Origin: Bugula neritina
Taxonomy: Eukaryota; Bryozoa; Gymnolaemata; Cheilostomatida; Bugulidae
Assembly: GCA_964035545.1 (NCBI GenBank)
Contig: OZ037769.1
Coordinates: 15,873,133-15,933,132, forward strand
Length of the DNA stretch: 60,000 nt
Direction: 5' to 3'
The translations under genes were made by a program, and so were the position numbers. The notes beneath the pieces were generated by a model. That model had not been told where the DNA came from and did not search any database. It saw only the letters and a program-made list of their open reading frames with translations. Numbering within the stretch: the stretch's first letter is position 1; each line of letters begins with the position of its first letter. Below, piece by piece: positions 12,561 through 24,372 of the stretch.

Positions 12561-13515
12561 TTCAGTTCAGCCTAGTATAGTTTATCTAACTTCTTAGTCT
12601 ACTGACAAACAAAAGAGTTGCACACAGTTGCTTGTTTACACACATAGGAATTGAATCTGTATGATTTGGTGTATCATAAATAGAAGTTGTCATTCCATGA
12701 AAGGTAAGTCTTTTCTAATATTATTATTAAGAGCTTATCTCTCATATCATTCATCAGATCTACACTGGGGTTCCATTAACTGTATCTTCACAAGCAAATG
12801 CTTACAATAAACAAACTAACTTCAAGTATAACAGACAAGTTATCACAATCATTAACATTTTAAAAGTTGATCTGTAAAAATTGTTTTAAGCTTCTGTTTA
12901 GAACTCTAAACCCGAGAAAGAATAGTGATTTTCACTAGACTATAGTTGCTGCTTTTGTGAGTCATACAGAAATACTCATGCAAAGGGTAAAAGTCCTCAA
13001 CTTTGAGTATAGCGCCATGTTAGGTCTCTACAAGAGAGAGCTTGCTATTGATGACCAAACATATAGCCTATAAGGATAGTCTATTCCAGGGATATATGCA
13101 GTGTAAAGTTGGAGTTCAGCTGTCTCTGCCAGCAGTCTGTAAAGATTCTTTGAAAGGCAGCTAAGCAATACTCTGATGCTGGCAGCCACTGTCACTGTGA
13201 ACAGCTGTATTTGTCTAGATTCTAGACTATAGAAGGAATTCGGAGATGAATTTATAAAATAATGTCAAATTTATTATACTGTTTGGTATAATTAAGTAGA
13301 CCATATGAGGTTATGCTGTGACAGACTACTTGTGGTTTTTTTTACTTATACGGCTTACTTAAGTTTTGTGTGATCTAAAGAAATTACATTATTTATACAC
13401 TTGTCTAATAATTTTACTGAGTGCACATGCATGAAAAGGATCACTAGTTCATGTACTAGTTATTTTTGTATCTCTCTTTGTACCTGCATTATATTTATCT
13501 TATTTACTTCTTGTA
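12561..13515. other. Intergenic, upstream of the transporter gene
   Basis: No coding exon recognised. It should contain the promoter and first noncoding exon of the SLC16-like gene: a good acceptor (ttatttacttcttgtag, AG at 13515-13516) lies 47 bp before its ATG, so transcription must start further left. I could not locate the leader exon or a TATA box with confidence. Confidence 0.4.
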
Positions 13516-13563
13516 GGCGTGTGTCTGTAAAATCCGTTCACCAGAAGGTATCTAAAAGCTAAT

Positions 13564-16500
13564 ATGGCTCGTCTTCAAATAATTAAAAAGCCACAACTTG
13601 CTAAAGACAAGGGCTATGCTTGGGTTATACTCTTCTTTTCATTTCTCTCTCACTTTGCACATCTGGGATTTAGCTTTAGCACTGCTGGTAACTTGACAAT
13701 AGCTCACCAGAAGTTCTTCAATATTGACCTTCAGGAAGGAAGTCTACTGGGGACCATTCATATTGGAGTGCTTATGCTGTTTGGTAAGTTTGCTGTTTTA
13801 GCAGTACACCTAATATAGTTCTTTCAACAAGTTCACTTTGTTTTGCAACGGTTTAGTCCTCGAAGGGTATAACAAGGCTTTTTCTTAACAAACAGGCAAT
13901 TCAATGAGTGATCTTCAACTAAAACTGTGGTATGTGTTTTTGCTATTCAATTAAACTTTTTGTCATATCCAATTGTTTAGATCTTCATCTCTTTTTTTAT
14001 TGGTGTTTCAGTAAAATCCGTGTGAACTTTAATTTATTTTAATAGCGTGTACATGCAGCTGTTAAAATATCATTATTGGAATATAAAAGATATTATGCAT
14101 AAGTGCTTTTAATTTTTTTAACACAGGACCTATAGCTTCTGTGTTGGTAAAGACGTTTGGTTGCAGAGCTACACAGATATTTGGAGGAGCCTGTATCCTG
14201 GTTGGTAATGCTCTCTCAGCTTTATCTAGACAGCTGTGGCATGCTGTCATTCTGTACAGTGTTCTTGCAGGTACTTAATAAAAAAATCACTCAAGTTTAT
14301 AGTCTCCAACTCTGTGAAAAAACTCCGATGAAAAAGTTTTTGATTAAATCGGGTTAAAGATTTATTCAGATGAGGCATAGGAGCGCAATTATGATTGGAT
14401 GCCCTCCCTGAGATCACCAATGGTCTTTGTCGGGCTCGAACCCATGACTTTGTGTTTAGTATTAAGCAAACCTCTTATAGAGTTTAGACCATGGCTGTTC
14501 TTTTGTGGAGACAGTTAATGAGATGAAATGGGCTGAAATAATTGAAAACTGTTATTGAAGCTTTTTAAAACAGACTGCCTCGGGAAAATACCATACCCCT
14601 AATGATAAGAAAATTCTTTGCTTTGGTTGCCATAACTACTTACTTTACTCTGTTGTAGGTGTGGGAGTTTCCTGTACTTACACAGCTAGCTCTTCCATTC
14701 TACCACTTTACTTTGAGAGATTCAAATACATAGCTTTCGCAGTTGCTGCACTTGGAGGTTATATTGCAGTGGTAACATGGCCGCTCATTTCACAGTATTT
14801 GCTGAGCAAATTTGGTTACTCCGTTGCCATGGGGATTATGTCAACATTTAATATAATCCACTTGATTGCTGAGGTATCTTTCATTAATCCTCAACTGGAG
14901 AACAAAAGCTCCGGTAGTACACAAGTGAATATTATCTGCTAAACCTCAGTGTTAAGTTCTTGTTTAAACAATGAAAAATGCTAAGAAGTTATGTATAGCA
15001 GTAACTCTAAATATGCAAGTTTTACATGGAGCTTTTGACATAATATTTTTATGGGTATTTAGCAGCGCAATCATTATAGAAAACTTTAGAGAGCGGTCAA
15101 ATGATGTTGAAGGAAAAGTCGAAGTATCAGCTGACAGAGATACAGATGGGGGTGTTGACAGTAAAGCTGCCGAGTTTAGTGAGGTGAAACTATTTTATAA
15201 ATCACGGCAGATGGCAGATCAAATGATAAGAATTAACTGTCATTGTCTCAAATGGTTTCACATCATCAAACTTGCTAAAAACTATAAAACTGTACATTAG
15301 AAGGAAGCTGACTCAAGAGCATGCCTATTATTGTCGTTTAGATTGATGCAGCAGACATGCACTATTGAAGAGTCAAAGTCAGAATCTGTTGCTACAGAAG
15401 TACCAGAAGTGGCTGAAGCAGAAAATATACAAACTTTGCGTCAGGAGTTTAAGATTTTGTTTAAGTCACCACAGGCAAGTGCATAAATCAGCAAACTATT
15501 TTATTCATGCACTGGATGACGTATCTTTTGCTGATTTTACCAAATGCAGAACAGCTATAATTTATAACCTGTGATAAACTTGGAAGTTTCACGAGTACTT
15601 TATTCGTTACCGCGGCTGTAGATACACTTTTCCGTACCGTAGGCCTAACGTAAAATATGTCAGCCATTTTTAGTGTGTCTAAGCTGAAGTTCTCAATTAG
15701 TCTGCTATTGGGTACGATTTATGACATCTCATTGGACATTTATATTCAATAGGATGTCGCAAATGTCTCCCTATACAATATAGGAACCTGACGAAACTTT
15801 TTTTTTAACCAAGCATGGTGCAGTGCTAATTGACACTGATGTATACCACAACGCCGTACAGGAAGCTTAAGGACATTTGTAATAATGGCTGATATTTTAT
15901 GCTACGGTCTACGGTATGGCAAAGTGTGTCTAGAAGGTTAAACTGTATAATTGCAGGGATAAAAAGACTTAAAAAAATCAAGCATATTTTGAAGCAAAAA
16001 ATATATTTCTTAAAAATGATTTATAGTATAGAAGAATATGTGTATTTCTTGAATTAATTAGTTTTTAAGTACCAAAACATGAAGCCAAATTTTTAATAAA
16101 TAGTAAAACTCTGGAGAATATTACAGGTCTGGTTGTTGGCAGTGAGTTCTATATTCTGGAGCACGGCCAGCTCTGGTTACTTTGTTCTGATTAATGATTA
16201 TATTGTTAAGAACACGAATCTGAACGAGCTGGAAGCTGCCCTGGGAATAACTATAGCAGGTAGACTAATGTGACTGCAGGTGTTTCACAGTCTTGGTATA
16301 TAATATTTTGAGTAGGACACAGAAAGGCTAAACAGTTTTTTCACCCATTTAAAATTAAACCTGCAAATGAAACATTATATACTAATATATTTATTATTTT
16401 ATTGAAACATGGCAAAACAAATTTTTCAACGTTTGAATTTAGAAGAATCAAATTTGAAACTTCAACCGCTTATCTATAATCTATAAATTACCTGCAATGT

Positions 16501-18103
16501 ATAAGAATAAACAAAAAAGTTTTCTTAAATATAATAGCAATTCACATATATTATTTCATAAGTGTAAAAAAATAGAAAAAATTAGTTGAATCACAAAAAT
16601 TATGAACATTATATAACTGGTACTGATTGAAGTTGTCAGAGAAATTACTAAGAGAGCACATGTTTAAACCTGTCATACTTTGCTGCATGTGAAATATTTA
16701 ATTTATAGGAATTGGCAACATCGTAGCCTGCCTTACTTTAGCTCTCACCGGCTCACTCACACTAAACAGATTTATCCTATTTGGAAGTTCTATCTTGCTG
16801 ATGAGTGTTGGGATCTTTATTGCACCATTTGCTACCACTAAGGTGAGGGGCAGTCTTTTGAAATGTAGTCATATGAAACTTTTTATTTTCCCCACTTCAT
16901 TAAAATATATTATAGTGTTGAGTTTACCCAGTAGTCCCCGTGGTGTAATGGTTAGGGCATCTGCTTGCAAGCCGGAGGTCTCAGATTCAAATCCTAGGGT
17001 GGGCAATTATTTTATAATATAAATAAGTGCATTTACACCTATTCATATAAAAACTTTGTTTTAGCCTATAAGCTAGGGCCACACGGTGCGTATTTTCGCA
17101 TGCGAAAATTGAAATCACAAGTAGCAAAGGTGTCCACTGTAGCATCAGTAATGCGTGATAAATAAAGCTTTCATTTTTAAATCGCACTCGCCTTCAATAA
17201 AATGCAATTTACTGGAATGTAGCACAAAAATAAAGAAATTGGGCTCGCTGAATAACTATCAGCCAATTAGGTGACGACAACAGAGACGATTCGCACTTGC
17301 GTTGAGAATGCTGAGCGACAAGTGAGAATGTTTTCTCAACGCGTACAGTGGACACCTTTGCTACTTGTGATTTCAATTTTCGCATGCGAAAATACGCACC
17401 GTGTGGCCCTAGGCTTAGCAGTAAAATGACAATGAACAATATTTTGGTGTTTTTATGAACTTGTGAGTGGAATATCCAGAAAAGAATTGAGTTACAAGCC
17501 TGAGTCTGCCTTGAAGTGCGATAATAACAATATACAGAAATGTAATATGATAATTTCTCTTACACCAACGAGTCATAGCTAGTATAGAAGTTGTCTCTCC
17601 ATGTATTTATGGGCAGGGCAAGAAATGGTGAATAGCTATTTTGCATTTTGCTTTAACTATTTTAGATTATATAAATTTTATAACTGTGGAAATATTATTG
17701 CTGCAGGCAATCTACTACACTTCAACTTCACTCTACGGCTTAGGAATAGGTTTCGCTGTGACCAGTGTATTAGCAGTTATCAGTGACTTATGTTCAACTC
17801 AACAACTTCCACTGCTCTTTGGCATAGAGTCTTTTTCAAAAGGTTTGGGAGTTCTCGCTCTACTCCCTCTAGCAGGTAAGCCATGAGTTATAGATCTTAG
17901 CCTATTGATGATTTTACATGTTTTGCCATACTTTATAGTTGCATGTTATCTTTAATCAGCATTGTTACGGTGATTGTATTACAGCTTACATAGCTGAGAG
18001 CACAAAGGAGAAACACGGGCTCATATTTGTGGGTAGTTGTGGAGTTGTAGGAGCTCTGGCTATGCTGGCTATAGCTGTACTAACTGCAAGAAAGAGAAGA
18101 TAA
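13564..18103 (+). CDS. SLC16/monocarboxylate transporter-like MFS protein, nine coding exons, 483 aa
   Basis: Exons: 13564..13783, 14127..14270, 14659..14913, 15080..15183, 15301..15474, 16127..16259, 16709..16842, 17707..17875, 17985..18103; phases agree throughout and the sum is 1,452 nt. The N-terminal KDKGYAWVILFFSF corresponds to the family's first-helix signature (DGGWGWVV), though both conserved glycine pairs are reduced. GPIASVLVKTFGCRATQIFG after helix 2 is the usual MCT loop motif, and helices continue in exons 2-3 and 6-9. Exons 4-5 form a hydrophilic acidic central loop (ERSNDVEGKVEVSADRD; SESVATEVPEVAEAEN), as expected between helices 6 and 7. The C-terminus is a helix ending TARKRR. 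Such proteins move monocarboxylates or related small solutes across membranes; the substrate is not predictable here. Intron 5 is GC-AG (CACAG|gcaagt). Boundaries of exons 4 and 5 are the least certain. It is convergent with the ependymin-related gene. Confidence 0.88.
14278..14502 (-). mobile_element. tRNA-derived SINE copy C, antisense in transporter intron 2
   Basis: On the minus strand it reads AGAACAGCCATGGTC, B box GGTTCGAGCCC, body ATTGGTGATCTCAGG and GGAGGGCATCCAATCATAAT, then tail GACTATAAACTTGAGTGA to a T-run. It is clearly more diverged than A and B, so it is an independent, older insertion and shows the full extent of the element. Its tail begins only about 7 bases after the exon 2 donor (GCAG|gtactt). 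Confidence 0.85.
16934..17006 (+). repeat. tRNA-Cys(GCA)-like SINE head or tRNA pseudogene
   Basis: GTCCCCGTGGTGTAATGG leads into GGTTAGGGCATCTGC, then loop TTGCAAG (anticodon position GCA) and a B-box-like GATTCAAATCC. The T-arm and acceptor stems have mismatches, so a working tRNA is unlikely. Two weaker relatives lie at 20552 and 20777. It sits in transporter intron 7. Confidence 0.6.
17074..17411. mobile_element. Palindromic MITE, 338 bp, TAGGGCCACAC ends
   Basis: The arms are perfect inverted repeats of about 69 bp, starting TAGGGCCACACGGTGCGTAT and including TTTTCGCATGCGAAAATTG and CAAAGGTGTCCACTGTA. The unique centre is about 200 bp. TA occurs at both outer ends, compatible with a TA target site; the superfamily is unresolved. 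It lies in transporter intron 7. Relatives with the same ends but different interiors lie at 27420 and 39951. Confidence 0.8.
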
Positions 18104-19017
18104 CTCTTAAAAGAACTTACATATTTTATGCACTGTACCCATAATGCACTACATGTCATTGTGTTGTAGTATATTCCAATAGTGTGAGATGCTCTAACTT
18201 TTATTTTTTATATTGTCAAATGTAAATTTCTTGTTTTGTCATCAACAAAATTAATCAACTGTACAGTTTTGCTGTGGCAGCGTTATATCTCAATATGAAG
18301 AGTATATAAGAAGCAGTTGGCTGATTAAATAGGTCATAAATTGCTAAGACTATACCAGAATTTTGACACATAATATGTACTGCAGAAAAGATATTAGACT
18401 TATTTATCTAGCAGTATATATATGTGTGTGTGTGTGTGTCTCTAACCAATAGACTTGTTAACCTGTAAACTGAAAGTCCCTTAGCATTATCTATTGACTG
18501 CAAAATGGCTATAAAGGAATTTAAAACACCATTCGCATGGCATCTCATTAAAATCTTTTAGCAATGTTTTGTGTTTATTGCTTTCTAGCTGTGCATACTA
18601 TTATATACCTACTGCTATTATAAAACAGGTTTAATCTTTTAGATTACTGATTTGCGTAAGGAATGGAATGCTTAGTTATAAAAGGTTTACCTAAAAAGTT
18701 ATATGCATACTTTTTGAGATGTATATTTTAAAACTCCGCAATACTATATATTATTATTGGTGTTTTCATTTAATAGTTCAAGGTAATTTTTATTCATGAT
18801 ATCAAAAGAATAATATATTTGCAGCTAAAATGAATAGAAAAGCTGTATCAAATATGTGCAATTCTTCCAAAGTATTGAAATAAGAAAGAATATAAATATT
18901 ATACTAGGTGCATCTGTATTATTGAGTGGATAACTCCAAAATATAATAGTGTAAAATATAATAGAGCAGTCATCTCCACTTGACACTTAATCCTCATACT
19001 ACGATATCATTTAGAAT
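18104..19017. other. 3' flank between convergent genes
   Basis: AT-rich DNA that should hold the 3' UTRs of the SLC16-like gene (plus) and the ependymin-related gene (minus). A short TA/GT run lies at about 18414-18440. No coding exon seen. ATTAAA at about 18324 could be a plus-strand poly(A) signal, weakly supported. Confidence 0.4.
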
Positions 19018-22000
19018 TTAGATGTTGCAGTAACTGGGTATGTTGAAGATACTCGGATCTGTGATTCCTTTAGTCATGTTTCCATATTGTAGTGTCACCA
19101 GCTGTGGAACTACAAGATATAAATACATAGGAATGGAGTACTAAATGCAGATGTAGACAAACAGGAGTGATTGCAATATTTACATAAAAACCACTTGACA
19201 ATTTAGACTAATGATATTTATATAAAGATAAAACAGTGTAAACTATTGTAAATAAGGAAAGTCAAGCTATTTACACTTTCACGCATGCAGCAGCTAGAAA
19301 CTAGTGGAACCAATATATTACAGATGCTTACATTTATTTTAACTGACTGGAGAATTCATTCCCTTCTAAGGACCTTTAAGAATTAGATAAATATTCAAAG
19401 TATACAATAGAAATTCTACTCACCACCTCCTATCACATGCTCTACATTTTCAGAAATCATAACGAAGTTGTCTCTCATGACGGTGACGGTAGTCTTACTG
19501 GATCCGTTGTTGTACTGGTAGGTGTCACTCCACTGGGTACCTCCAACCAACCAGGAGGTTCTGTAAGTCAACCAGTCTGAAGGGTATAAAGGTTATGTAC
19601 AAGAGATATATACTGTATTTGAATATGTGCTACTCAAACAAACCCTTTGAATATGTAGAAGCTCTGAGCTTGTAATAGGTTACCAGTGCAGCAGCTTTAA
19701 GCAAATGATTGACAAATTTGCAAGCTGAGGGGAATTGTCTACATGTAACACGAGTTAATATATATTGATTTAATAATTATCATGTATAAGTACAGAGAAT
19801 AGAGCCCACCCCAACCCCCACAATCAAAACCTGGGAGAAACCTAACTTGAACCTAATTGACTTACACAGAGAGAAATATTAGTGTTAGAGTGAACATTAG
19901 CTGACAACTAAAACCTCTCGTTTTTTGGATCCCTAAATTGACCAGCAGTAAATAGAAATTAGTGTCAGGTACTGTTCACAGTGAATAGTATGTTAGATCA
20001 ATGTTGATATAAAGAGTTGTGAAGTTGATTCTTTGTATTTATCACAATGAGCCAAGTTATGTTCAATGGTGATCTTATATATGTTCAATGGTGAGCTTAA
20101 ATATTTTCAATGGTGATCTTATTTATGCTTAATAGTGATATTATATATGTTTAATGATGATCTTATTTCTGTTCAATGATGATCTTAGATATGCTCAATG
20201 CTGAACTAAGTTATATTCAAAGCTGAACTTATAAATGTTCCATGCTGCTCTAATTTTTGTTGGAAATAAGCTTCTGCAAAAATTATTACTGATCACTCTG
20301 AACTAACTTGTCATAACTTCTAACCAGTATGAGAGTATAGTAATGTGGATTTTATTGTATATGATAGTTGAATATAAGAAATGCAACAAAAAATAACTTC
20401 TAAAGATTAAAATAAGAAAAAAAACATGAAAATAAGCATTTGCAGAATTTTTCTACGACTGTAAATTCAGTTAACTTTTCTCAATATTAGCAGAACCTGC
20501 TAAGACCATAGTGTGTGTCATTACATTCTTGCTCTGTAGTGTAGCGATAACCAAGCAGTTGTAATGGTTAGCACACCTGTGTGCAAGTCCGAAGTCTGTG
20601 ATAGGAACCCAAGTACGGGAAGGGGGGAGGGGGAAGTTTTATAACTAATTCCAGCGGTTAGTAAAGTGTGGTAGAACTCCGAGAGGAGTTGAGTGGTCAG
20701 GGAAGCTTGAAGGAGTAGTATAAAAAAGGCAGCTGAGTTCTTGAAAAAAGGGTAAGGTGTAGTGTCGAGAGCACCCAGTGACGCTTGTAATGTAGTGGTG
20801 AGTGCGCCTGCTTGCAGGCTGAAGGTCTCTGCATGATTCAAAGTTTTGTAGCGGTCAAATTCTTTTTTGTGCTCTTATTCAGCATCTTTGAGTGCATGTT
20901 CTTAAAAAATGTTATGGGATCTACAACAAAAGATAAAAGTTGGGTAATATTTAAACTGTATTAGTATGAACAGTAAACATTTGGTTAAGATATACAATCA
21001 CAAGCAGCTTATAAATTAAGTTCAACTTTGAAGAAGCTGAAGTCTAAGGCCAAAACTAATAGTATCAATGATGTTAGCTATGAATCTTTCAGCATATTTT
21101 CAGCACCACCGTACCAATCGTTTGATTCTGAATAACCATACAGGCTTTGGCAAACTTATGATCATTATGTTGCGTAGTGTTTGGGTTAGTTTGAGCTTAT
21201 CAAAATTTAGTAAAAAAAGAATAAACTGGTAGCACGGAAGTTAATAAGAATTTTTGCCAACTCACCACTAATATTGGCATTTTGGTACTTAGCTATAAAA
21301 CAAGAAGCTAGCTTGGCAGCTGCTTAAGGCTAATAACTACTTGTAGGCTGCTAAACTGCATTATTAACAATACTTCTACAATGGGGGGGGGGAATTCAAA
21401 TTAATGAATTTAGCACAAATTGCTAGAAGGTGAAGTGGAAATAAAACGCTAAATTTTTTGAAAATATATTGTTACAGGAAAACTTGTATCAAATTGATAC
21501 AGGAATAGAGTAGTTTGGGAAATATCAGTTAATGTGGTCTCTTAAAAGTTATAGTGGCACAAATTCAATTATCTGTCTACAGCAATAGTCGTACTGTCAT
21601 TGTGATTGTGATATAAAATCAAAATGATAACGTTAAGCAAATGATTGAGCTTACCTTTTGCTGCAATGACAACTTCAGTTCCTAACTCTGAAAGAAAGTG
21701 ATCATCTTCTATCTCTGAGAGGTAGCTGCAATCTTTACCCATGTGATGAAATGATTCAATGTTTTCCATGTTGTGAGGTTGTTTGAAAGCACAAATTCAC
21801 TGAATCTCAAAGCACAACCTCTTAGTCTGAGCCTCTGGTGTTCACTATGCTGGCAGAATATTTCTTCTGTCAATAGCCATGAATGAAAACTATGTGCTGT
21901 TATGTAATAACCTTTGTTTTGCTCTGTCACTGTTTGGTAAGCCAGTTTCTTGCCTTTGAATTACAATTTAAATATTTCCTTACTATAGCTCTGTTATGCA

Positions 22001-24142
22001 ACATCTTCTTTTGTTCCACCGGGTAGTTTACACAAGTTTACACAAGGCTTTTGAAGTGGTTCACCTGATCCACAATTGACTATTCAGTAGCTTGTTTCAT
22101 TGTTAATTTTAAGCTTCTTGTTTGAAACACATTTGCTGATAACTGAGTACATTGGAGTTTAATGGTGCATCTCCCTGATTTCTCTTTTACACACATTTCA
22201 AATTAGTTGGCTTTCCTTTCCATGAATGAAATTGACTAGTGAAGCCTAAACTACCCATGCAAGAGATATGTGCAGTTGAAATTTTTTGTTGATAAATTCA
22301 ACTTAAGTCTTTGATAAACGGAGTGGGGCAATGTTTAATAGTAGTCTGGTAACAAGCTATTTGAAAATGTCTTGGGTTCAAAAAAATTTTGAAATCATAA
22401 ACAGCTGGTAGGTTGAAGGAGTTTCATTCCACTTATATGCTCCCCAGTTAGGTTGTATTTTTTGTTTTGGTACTAAGTATTATATACCTATATACCCTTA
22501 TATAACTTTCATATCAATTGCTAAACATAAAATAACCATTATTATGATATATTTGCAATAGTATTTAAATTTTTCCAAATTTGTGTTGAAAAAAGCATTA
22601 AATGCATTAATAATAACATTTTTTCAAAAAACAAAAAATATAGAAAATGCAAAATTAATAGGTTTATGCAGAGCAAAGAAATTTATTTGTATGCCAATTA
22701 TAAAAAGCAATTGACTCAAATTTATTTAAATGCACATATATTTCAATAGTATTCAAATAAATTGCACGTAAATGTATAAATAGCATCTAACTGGGAAGCA
22801 CCAATCGAAATGACCCAAATGTAGGGTTCAACTCTATCCTAGCTTCCTATAAAGGTTTGTGATCATCATTAGTGCACATGTGAACGAATAATGTTGTTAG
22901 GTGAACAACTGCCGGTTGTTCCATAATTCTTATGTAAATAAAATTTTGCTTGAACATATGTAGTTGTAGCATTGATCTCACTTTCAGCTCCTATCAATTA
23001 CTGTTTAGCTTCATTAAGACCTAGGGATGATAATTACGTAATACTTGTGAAAAGTAGCATCGACTTAACAACTAAGTGGTTTCAGAGCTACTACAAAATA
23101 TTTTTCAGCTTACACTAATCGGATTAATTTTCAATTTCATCAAAATAAGTGCAGGTCTAACAACCATTAGAGGTGTGGTGCAGGCTATACCGACAATAAA
23201 AGGCTCTTTGAACAACTTTAGTGCAAGCACTGCACTAATATTTCTCTCTGTGTATAGTCACTTACTGCTGTCTGAACAAGGCTGATTCACTGTGACTGGT
23301 GGTAACTTCTGACATTTCCTGTTCACTACATCTGCCAAGTATGATGCAGACTACAACAGGAAGCAAAATGGTTCTGCATAGTTTTGCTGTAGCTGTTATA
23401 TTAACACACTGTACTAAACTACTGAAAAGCAGGGGAAGCAATCCTGTTTCTTATGGCATGGAGGGCGAAAGATTTTCTCCGAGCAGCTTAAGTTGATAAA
23501 AGCTCCTCATTAGTGATAACAGCAAGTATTATTTCTTATTGATATTGTATAAGTATATAATGCTCTGGATAAGCATTGACTAAGTCTATAGACTTATTGG
23601 TGTATAATATATTATACACCAATATTGATAGCAGTTCCCTATCTGTGAAAAATAGCAAGTGGCTTTCAAATCCAAGTGCCAAACAATTGTAAGCATAAGG
23701 GAAGCTACAATCTCAACTGTAAGCGTAAGCAAAGTCAAAATGCCAATAATAATTCACCTCATAAAAAGTGAAGTTGGCTCATTTTGTTAAAAAATAGTTA
23801 GAAAATAGCCATATTTCAAGAAAATGGCAGAGTTTTGTCTAGTTTTACAAGACTGTACCTGCGTAGTTATCTCACCTTTGTGTTCAGATAGAGATAGCTG
23901 CCAACATACTGCCCTTGGGAGAAGACACTCTCTGACAGACCAATCACTCCTCTTCCATAGTCAGCCGCTGCTTTTCCAACCACATCGATAATGTAGAACT
24001 TTCCTTGTGATTGCTCTGCCACCTTTCCAACCACCACAGCCTCCCACTGCTCTGGTGTACACACTCTCTCACCTTGGTGGGCTGGAGAAGTGTTTACAGC
24101 AACCACCAAGGTGATCACCAATACGCTCAGGTATCTTGACAT
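19018..24142 (-). CDS. Ependymin-related secreted glycoprotein, about 201 aa
   Basis: Ependymin-related proteins are secreted, disulfide-bonded, often calcium-binding glycoproteins. Exon 1 (23876..24142) has a signal peptide (MSRYLSVLVITLVVAVNTSP), then CTPEQWEAVVVGKV, GKFYIIDVVG and SYLYLNTK, the family start (C-x-P-x-x-W, then the LY segment). A later exon (21655..21725) reads YLSEIEDDHFLSELGTEVVI. Exon 19424..19576 reads DWLTYRTSWLVGG, with N-glycosylation site NGS. The last exon (19018..19109) has site NMT and the diagnostic end DPSIFNIPSYC, stop. Phases of these four require a short exon of length 2 mod 3 in the first intron. 23620..23642 (acceptor tttttcacag, adding IGNCYQY and completing a Cys codon) fits and gives 606 nt, but its donor is weak and lies in a palindrome, so this piece is tentative. 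Family identity is secure; the residues joining exon 1 to the YLSEIED exon are not. Confidence 0.85.
20050..20250. repeat. Degenerate 22-bp tandem repeat
   Basis: About eight to nine units of the type GTTCAATGGTGATCTTATAT with a 22-bp period (starts near 20061, 20083, 20105, 20127), decaying to the right. In the long intron of the ependymin-related gene. Confidence 0.75.
20552..20620 (+). repeat. Degenerate tRNA-like sequence
   Basis: AGCAGTTGTAATGGTTAGCA, then CCTGTGTGCAAGTCCGAAG, resembles the tRNA-Cys-like head at 16934, with a poor B box (GATAGGAACCC). A relic of the same SINE type in the ependymin-related intron. Confidence 0.4.
20777..20845 (+). repeat. Degenerate tRNA-like sequence
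   Basis: GTAGTGGTGAGTGCGCCTGC, then TTGCAGGCTGAAGGTCTC and GATTCAAAG, again with a GCA anticodon position. Probably the same SINE type, decayed. Confidence 0.4.
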
Positions 24143-24174
24143 AGTGACTGTGTATTGCTCTACTGCTTGCTAAA

Positions 24175-24181
24175 CTATATA
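24175..24181 (-). promoter_or_regulatory. TATA box of the ependymin-related gene
   Basis: TATATAG on the minus strand, beginning about 39 bases before the ATG at 24142. With normal TATA spacing, transcription would start near 24150, leaving a very short leader of roughly ten bases. Confidence 0.6.
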
Positions 24182-24256
24182 TGCTCAGTTTTAACAGGTA
24201 AATGCATTCAATAGTTATATTCAATTCATTGTGAATGCAATCGGAGATGTTTTGAT

Positions 24257-24372
24257 CACGTGATTTGATTGATCACGAGGCTGTATTAGCAACAAAAGCG
24301 ACTTTGTATAGAGACGTCACGTGTCTACAGCTTATTTGATTTCTATGACTCATTAAATATGTTGAGCACGTG
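24257..24372. promoter_or_regulatory. Cluster of three CACGTG E-boxes
   Basis: CACGTG at 24257-24262, 24318-24323 and 24367-24372, 115 to 230 bp upstream of the ependymin-related start. The second overlaps GACGTCAC, a CRE-like site. A fourth CACGTG is at 24843-24848. Such CpG-containing hexamers are rare in this AT-rich DNA. Binding by bHLH-type factors is inferred from the motif only. Confidence 0.4.

Noticed and set aside
16934-17006. Functional tRNA-Cys gene
   Set aside because: The T-arm and acceptor stems have several mismatches and two worse copies exist nearby; a SINE head or pseudogene is more likely.
21709-21930. Alternative reading of the ependymin-related exon beginning with MTEQNKGYYITAHS
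   Set aside because: Different frame from the YLSEIEDDHFLSEL segment, which joins in phase with the downstream exons.
23076-23496. Two plus-strand frames in the first intron of the ependymin-related gene
   Set aside because: Short, unsupported by splice sites or similarity, and lying in an intron of a well-supported gene.
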